From assembly GCA_946545015.1 (NCBI GenBank), contig CAMNMV010000010.1, positions 1 to 35,499 of the forward strand: DNA of 35,499 nucleotides. The letters run 5' to 3'. The position numbers were made by a program, and so were the translations under genes. This document shows, one piece after another, positions 31,491 through 35,499 of this stretch; the first letter of the stretch is position 1, and the number at the start of each line of letters is the position of its first letter. Origin of the DNA: an uncultured Clostridium sp. Its GTDB lineage: Bacteria > Bacillota > Clostridia > TANB77 > CAG-508. The notes under the pieces were generated by a model, which worked only from the letters and a program-made list of their open reading frames with translations, made no database searches and was not told where the DNA came from.

Positions 31491-33248
31491 ATGAAAGAAA
31501 ATGAGTACAGAACACATAGCTGTAACGAAATCACTTTAGATGATGTTGGAAAAAAAGTAAGAATCGCAGGATTTGTTGAAACAATCCGTGACTTTGGAGG
31601 TTTGGTATTCCTTGATATTAGAGATATGTATGGAGTAACACAAGTTGTTACATCAGGAGAACCAGAAGCTGTTGATTTTGCATCACACATTCCTGTAGAA
31701 TCTACAGTTACAGTATATGGTACAGTTAGAAAAAGAGATGAAGAAACTGTAAACCCTAAAATTGCAACTGGATTAGTTGAAATTAGAATTGAAGAAATTA
31801 AAATTTTAGGAAAAAGAACTAAAAATTTACCTTTTGAAGTAAATTCAAACCAAGAAATTAGAGAAGATTTAAGACTTCAATACAGATATTTAGATATTAG
31901 AAACGATAGAATTAAAAACAATTTAATATTACGTGCAAATGTAATTAAATATCTTAGAGAGCAAATGAATGAATTAGGCTTTTTAGAAGTTCAAACACCA
32001 ATACTTGCAAACTCTTCACCAGAAGGTGCAAGAGATTACTTAGTACCTAGTCGTTTACATCCTGGAAAATTCTATGCCCTACCTCAAGCTCCACAACAAT
32101 TTAAACAATTATTAATGGTTTCAGGTATTGATAAATATTATCAAATAGCTCCATGTTTCAGAGATGAAGATGCAAGAGCTGATCGAGCTCCTGGAGAATT
32201 TTATCAATTAGATATGGAAATGAGTTTTGCAACTCAAGAAGATGTGTTTGAAGTAATTGAACCAGTTATGTATAATACATTCAAAAAATTCTCAAACAAA
32301 AAAATTGCCAAATATCCATTTCCTAGAATCCCTTACAAAGAATCTATGTTAAAATATGGTACTGATAAGCCTGATTTAAGAAATCCATTATATATAATTG
32401 ATTTATCTGATTTCTTCAAAAAGTGTACATTTAAACCATTCATAGATAGAACTGTAAGAGCTATAAAAGTTAATGGTCACATGTCTAAAGGATTCCACGA
32501 AAAAATGCTTGATTTTGCAATGAGTATTGGCATGGGAGGCCTTGGATATTTAGAAGTACAAGAAGATTTAAGCTACAAAGGACCTATTGATAAATTTATT
32601 CCAGATGAATTAAAGAAAGAATTATTAACTTTAGCAGATTTAGATAAAGATGATACAATCTTCTTTATTGCAGATAATGAAAAAAGAGCAACTGAACTTG
32701 CTGGACAAATAAGAGATGAACTTGGAAAAAGATTAAACTTAATTGATGAAAATGTATTCCAATTCTGTTGGATTGTAGATTTTCCAATGTTTGAATTAGA
32801 TGATCACGATAAAATAGCATTTAGTCATAACCCATTTTCTATGCCACAAGGTGGTCTAAAAGCTTTAGAAGAACAAGATCCTTTAGAAATTCTTGCATAT
32901 CAATATGATATTGTATGTAATGGTATTGAACTTTCTTCTGGTGCTGTTAGAAACCATGATATTGATATAATGCTTAAAGCATTTGAAATGGCTGGTTATA
33001 CTGAAGAAGAAGTAAAAACAAAATTTGGTGCTTTATATACAGCATTCCAATTTGGTGCTCCACCACATGCTGGTGTTGCTCCTGGTGTAGATAGAATGTT
33101 AATGTTACTTAGCAATTCTGATACAATACGTGATGTAATTGCATTCCCTCTAAACAGCAAAGCACAAGATGTTATGATGGGATCACCAAGTGCTGTAAAA
33201 AGAGAACAATTAAGAGATGTTCATATTCAATTAGATATAAAAGAATAA
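31491..33248 (+). CDS. aspS: Aspartyl-tRNA synthetase (probably non-discriminating)
   Basis: A 585-residue bacterial-type class IIb synthetase that attaches Asp to tRNA-Asp and, if non-discriminating, to tRNA-Asn. Domains: N-terminal OB anticodon-binding fold (1 to about 110), catalytic core with motif 2 FRDEDARADR, the GAD insertion (about 285-420), and motif 3 GVAPGVDRMLML near the end. The stretch FRDEDARADRAPGEFYQLDM resembles, from memory, the alphaproteobacterial and some clostridial AspRS rather than E. coli. In the anticodon-binding RDxGG loop the residue is Phe (RDFGG), neither the Leu nor the His I recall as discriminating and non-discriminating markers. The start is the ATG at 31491 behind GGAGG; the ATG at 31476 is part of that site. 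Opposite gatCAB. Confidence 0.97.
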   Translation: MKENEYRTHSCNEITLDDVGKKVRIAGFVETIRDFGGLVFLDIRDMYGVTQVVTSGEPEAVDFASHIPVESTVTVYGTVRKRDEETVNPKIATGLVEIRIEEIKILGKRTKNLPFEVNSNQEIREDLRLQYRYLDIRNDRIKNNLILRANVIKYLREQMNELGFLEVQTPILANSSPEGARDYLVPSRLHPGKFYALPQAPQQFKQLLMVSGIDKYYQIAPCFRDEDARADRAPGEFYQLDMEMSFATQEDVFEVIEPVMYNTFKKFSNKKIAKYPFPRIPYKESMLKYGTDKPDLRNPLYIIDLSDFFKKCTFKPFIDRTVRAIKVNGHMSKGFHEKMLDFAMSIGMGGLGYLEVQEDLSYKGPIDKFIPDELKKELLTLADLDKDDTIFFIADNEKRATELAGQIRDELGKRLNLIDENVFQFCWIVDFPMFELDDHDKIAFSHNPFSMPQGGLKALEEQDPLEILAYQYDIVCNGIELSSGAVRNHDIDIMLKAFEMAGYTEEEVKTKFGALYTAFQFGAPPHAGVAPGVDRMLMLLSNSDTIRDVIAFPLNSKAQDVMMGSPSAVKREQLRDVHIQLDIKE

Positions 33249-33309
33249 ATATACAAGGGGACGGGGAATATGTCTAATACTTAAACATATTCCCCGTCCC
33301 CTTGTATAT
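33249..33309. repeat. Perfect 25-bp GC-rich palindrome (REP-like) between aspS and serS
   Basis: Arm 33249-33273 and its exact reverse complement 33285-33309, with an 11-nt loop. The core AAGGGGACGGGGAATATGT is strikingly GC-rich for this genome. The element begins at the base after the aspS stop and its last base is the final base of the serS stop, so it fills the whole convergent gap. It probably works as a bidirectional terminator, and it looks like the GGGGACGG palindromic repeats I recall from clostridial genomes. Confidence 0.9.
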
Positions 33310-34595
33310 TATTTTTTAGCTTCAATTTTTTCTAATCCACCCATATATGGTCTTAAAACTTCTGGAACTGTTATTGTTCCATCTTCGTTATAATTATTTT
33401 CAAGCACCGCAATTAAACCTCTCGGAGTTGCTACAACAGTATTATTTAAAGTATGTGGATAATAATTTCCTTTTTCACCTTTTACACGAATTCCTAATCT
33501 TCTTGCTTGAGCATCTCCTAAAGTAGAACAACTGCAAACTTCAAAATACTTTTGTTGTCTTGGGCTCCATGCTTCAATATCACAAGATTTCACTTTTAAA
33601 TCTGCTAAATCTCCTGAACAACAATCTAATTGTCTTACTGGTACATTCCAACTTCTAAATAAGTCTACACTTAATTTCCACATTTTATTATACCAGTTCA
33701 TAGAATCTTCTGGCTCACATAAAACTATCATTTCTTGTTTTTCAAATTGATGAACACGATATAATCCTCTTTCTTCTAAACCGTGAGAACCAATCTCTTT
33801 TCTAAAACAAGGAGAGTATGATGTCATATTTATAGGTAATTCCTCTTTTTTAATTATTTGGCCTTTAAATTTTCCAATCATAGAATGTTCGCTTGTTCCA
33901 ATTAGATATAAGTCTTCACCTTCAATTTTATACATCATTGCATCCATTTCTTCAAAACTCATAACACCTGTTACAACATCTGAACGAATCATAAATGGTG
34001 GTATAGCATATGTAAATCCATTATTTATCATATAATCTCTTGCATATGCAAGCATTGCTTCATGTAGTCTTGCAATATCTCCAATTAAATAATAAAATCC
34101 TACACCGCTTGTCCTTCCAGCTGATTCTTTATCTAACCCATTAAATTTTGCAATTATATCTGCATGATGAGGAATTTCGTAACTAGGAACTATTGCTTCT
34201 CCAAATCTTTGAACTTCCACATTTTTACTATCATCTTCACCTATTGGAACTGATGCATCCATTATATTAGGTATTTTCATCATTCTTTGTTTTATTTCTT
34301 CTGCATACTGAGCTTCTAATTTTTCATTTTCTTCTAGTTCTTCATTTATTTTTTGTACTTTTGCTTTTAATTCTTCTGCATCGTCTTTCTTTCCTTGTTT
34401 CATTAAGTTTCCAATTTCATTACTTAATTGTTTTCTATCTGCTCTTAAATTATCACCTTTTAATTGCGCTTCTCTGTTTTTCTTATCTAAATCAATTACT
34501 TCATCAACTAATACTAATTTATGATCTTGAAATTTTTTCTTTATATTTTCTTTTACAATTTCAGGATTCTCTCTTAAAAATTTAATGTCTATCAT
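33309..34595 (-). CDS. serS: Seryl-tRNA synthetase
   Basis: Charges tRNA-Ser (and tRNA-Sec where present). The 428-residue class IIa enzyme has the N-terminal antiparallel coiled coil (about 28-105, Lys/Glu-rich) that grips the long variable arm, then the catalytic core: IGTSEHSMIGKF, the motif 2 region SPCFRKEIGSHGLEERGLYRVHQF (given in part), and the C-terminal HTLNNTVVATPRGLIAVLENN of motif 3. GGGGGAG precedes the ATG. It follows the DUF1653 gene by 59 bp with a promoter only upstream of that gene. No T-box is seen. Confidence 0.98.
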   Translation of the reverse strand: MIDIKFLRENPEIVKENIKKKFQDHKLVLVDEVIDLDKKNREAQLKGDNLRADRKQLSNEIGNLMKQGKKDDAEELKAKVQKINEELEENEKLEAQYAEEIKQRMMKIPNIMDASVPIGEDDSKNVEVQRFGEAIVPSYEIPHHADIIAKFNGLDKESAGRTSGVGFYYLIGDIARLHEAMLAYARDYMINNGFTYAIPPFMIRSDVVTGVMSFEEMDAMMYKIEGEDLYLIGTSEHSMIGKFKGQIIKKEELPINMTSYSPCFRKEIGSHGLEERGLYRVHQFEKQEMIVLCEPEDSMNWYNKMWKLSVDLFRSWNVPVRQLDCCSGDLADLKVKSCDIEAWSPRQQKYFEVCSCSTLGDAQARRLGIRVKGEKGNYYPHTLNNTVVATPRGLIAVLENNYNEDGTITVPEVLRPYMGGLEKIEAKK

Positions 34596-34654
34596 TTTAA
34601 CTCCCCCAATTTTATTTAAAACTTATTATTCTTTATTCTATATTTATGTACATA

Positions 34655-34915
34655 TTACAAATAATTTTTCTCAATATCATCACATAATGCAAATCTAATA
34701 GTTTGCCCTGTTATATTATCTGGTCTATCCGATGGAACGGACTCTAAAAACATTTTTTCTGGTCTTACCCAAATTGTTCTCCCATCTTCTCTTTGATATA
34801 AAGGTTTATATACTACCATTCTTTCTTGAGTTTCCGAATCATATGCTATATTTTCTACAAAATAATAGTTTCCTTTAAAATGGCGATATACTCTTCCTAT
34901 CTTTACTTCTTCCAT
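34655..34915 (-). CDS. DUF1653 family protein
   Basis: An 86-residue soluble protein of the DUF1653 family: GRVYRHFKGNYYFVENIAYD, then SETQERMVVYKPLYQREDG and TIWVRPEKMFLE. The SH3-like beta fold is expected; function is unknown. The family is usually about 60-80 residues; here a short tail (DNITGQTIRFALCDDIEKN) is added. The ATG at 34913-34915 follows AAGGAG; an in-frame GTG at 34922-34924 lies in that site and is rejected. Likely co-transcribed with serS. Confidence 0.9.
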   Translation of the reverse strand: MEEVKIGRVYRHFKGNYYFVENIAYDSETQERMVVYKPLYQREDGRTIWVRPEKMFLESVPSDRPDNITGQTIRFALCDDIEKNYL

Positions 34916-34944
34916 CGAAATCACTCCTTCTTTTTATTTTTAGC

Positions 34945-34973
34945 ATTATACATCATATTGGGTGAAATTTCAA
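34945..34973 (-). promoter_or_regulatory. Promoter of the DUF1653-serS pair
   Basis: Minus strand: TTGAAA (34968-34973), 17 bp, TATAAT (34945-34950). Confidence 0.75.
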
Positions 34974-34981
34974 TAATATTA

Positions 34982-35034
34982 AGAAAAAAACAAGAACTAA
35001 CTTGATATAAACCAAATTAATTCCTGTTTTTTAT
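34982..35034 (-). terminator. Terminator of the Cys-rich membrane peptide gene
   Basis: In the minus-strand RNA AAAAAACAGGAATTAATTTG pairs, with three G-U pairs, with CAAGTTAGTTCTTGTTTTTT, ending in T's. The G-U pairs make sense only on the minus strand, which fixes the direction. Confidence 0.78.
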
Positions 35035-35041
35035 CTCTTAA

Positions 35042-35296
35042 CTAACAATTTTTTTTATAACAATAATTGCAATATTTTATAATTAAAGTAACTATAAATA
35101 ATATAAACAGTACAATAGCTAATATTATAACTGCTGCTAAAGCTCCAAGTATAGCTTCACTTAATGCTGCCCCTATAATTAATCCTATAGTAATAGCAAA
35201 AGCTACAAAAAATATTGCAACAGCTGTTCCTAAACATGATTTCTTTTTACAATCTTTATTACAATAACAATATATTTTTTGTTCTTGTGGTTCCAT
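35042..35296 (-). CDS. Small Cys-rich membrane protein, unrecognised
   Basis: An 84-residue protein with no family I recognise. The N-terminal 21 residues hold five Cys-type ligands in a short run (YCYCNKDCKKKSC: Cys10, Cys12, Cys16, Cys21), then two close hydrophobic helices (about 22-46 and 49-73, rich in Ala, Ile, Leu), then a second cluster KYCNYCYKKNC at the C-terminus (three Cys). If both ends face the cytoplasm, as a hairpin would have it, seven Cys could form one metal site. GGAGGTGAC precedes the ATG and a 10-bp hairpin lies directly upstream of it. Confidence 0.65.
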   Translation of the reverse strand: MEPQEQKIYCYCNKDCKKKSCLGTAVAIFFVAFAITIGLIIGAALSEAILGALAAVIILAIVLFILFIVTLIIKYCNYCYKKNC

Positions 35297-35310
35297 AAAA
35301 TGTCACCTCC

Positions 35311-35335
35311 AGTATAGCAATTAACTTGCTATACT
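35311..35335. promoter_or_regulatory. Perfect hairpin/dyad abutting the SD of the Cys-rich gene
   Basis: AGTATAGCAA (35311-35320), 5-nt centre, TTGCTATACT (35326-35335). In the minus-strand RNA it ends exactly where CTGGAGGTG begins, so it could control ribosome access, be a 5' stabiliser, or be an operator. Confidence 0.55.
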
Positions 35336-35375
35336 ATATTTTATGAAAAAGAAAAAATATAGTGCAATATTTCGA

Positions 35376-35409
35376 CAAAAAGTCAATACAAAATTGTACT
35401 GACTTTTTC
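35376..35409 (-). terminator. Terminator of the gene at the right edge
   Basis: AAAAAGTCA (35378-35386 region) pairs with TGACTTTTT (35399-35407 region), with TACA/TGTA inside and one mismatch. On the minus strand it follows the partial reading frame at 35446. TTGACT in its downstream arm may double as a -35 box. Confidence 0.6.
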
Positions 35410-35445
35410 CCTTTTTAATCAATATATAATATTTCAAATTCTAAA

Positions 35446-35499
35446 TTATTCAGTCGTCAAAATCCACTTATTATTAATTGTTCCATTTCCAGCATTTTC
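35446..35499 (-). CDS. C-terminal end of an unidentified protein (cut by window edge)
   Basis: Seventeen codons, ENAGNGTINNKWILTTE, and a TAA at 35446-35448. The position just before a terminator on the same strand supports a gene end here. Too little is visible to name a family, and the frame itself is not certain. Confidence 0.35.
   Translation of the reverse strand, partial: ENAGNGTINNKWILTTE

Noticed and set aside
34596..34654. T-box or other leader before serS
   Set aside because: Only 59 bp, no GGGTGGNACC element and no terminator-antiterminator pair.
1..35499. tRNA genes, rRNA genes or CRISPR arrays
   Set aside because: No cloverleaf with GGTTCGAATCC-type T-arm, no rRNA-like conserved runs and no regularly spaced repeats were seen on either strand.

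Overview
The window is chromosomal DNA from a very AT-rich, low-GC Gram-positive bacterium, most likely an anaerobic member of the Clostridia. The case rests on strong AGGAGG-type ribosome binding sites, AGA/AAA-rich codon use, a glmS ribozyme, a T-box leader, CdaA, GatCAB, an Mn-dependent pyrophosphatase, ClpE, and homologues of the sporulation checkpoint proteins BofA and BofC. I see no tRNA or rRNA gene, CRISPR array, prophage or complete insertion sequence.

Layout. 1-680: the start of uvrC (minus strand), divergent from a promoter, glmS ribozyme and glmS (to 2519). 2580-3243: a yaaL-bofA pair whose bofA carries an apparent one-base frameshift. 3375-5705: a solitary VirD4/TraG-like coupling ATPase. 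5810-11732, minus strand: an ArsP_2-type metal permease with a small membrane protein, truA, a c-di-AMP cyclase (cdaA) behind a 49-residue membrane peptide, pyrimidine-nucleoside phosphorylase, rnhB and a pilin-like protein. 11894-17397: htrA, a candidate small RNA, an RsiV-like membrane protein (minus), then clpE and pgsA. 17462-24467, minus strand: a BofC-like protein, comEC, an SH3b-NlpC/P60 hydrolase, ppaC, and a phosphofructokinase-like gene of clearly different base composition with its own promoter and terminator. 24589-26288, minus strand: rpiB and a TagO/WecA-like transferase fused to rubredoxin. 26462-27757: mscL with a C-terminal zinc ribbon, rpsT and a small membrane protein. 27866-33248: gatCAB (minus) divergent from a T-box and aspS (plus). 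33309-35499, minus strand: serS, a DUF1653 gene, a Cys-rich membrane peptide and the tail of one more gene.

How the parts fit. Much of the window is core housekeeping: amino-sugar supply (glmS), envelope building and remodelling (TagO-like, pgsA, NlpC/P60, CdaA), protein quality control (HtrA, ClpE) and translation (truA, rpsT, gatCAB, aspS, serS). The most coherent module is gatCAB plus aspS. Its leader lacks an Asp (GAC) triplet, and a likely Asn (AAC) triplet sits at the specifier position, which fits tRNA-dependent Asn synthesis by a non-discriminating AspRS with GatCAB.

The items that deserve most attention are the TagO-rubredoxin fusion, the foreign-looking PFK-like gene with its 10-bp operator-like dyad, the AAC-type T-box, the frameshifted bofA, the orphan coupling ATPase, and a perfect 25-bp GC-rich palindrome filling the gap between aspS and serS. 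No wholly new multi-gene system is evident.
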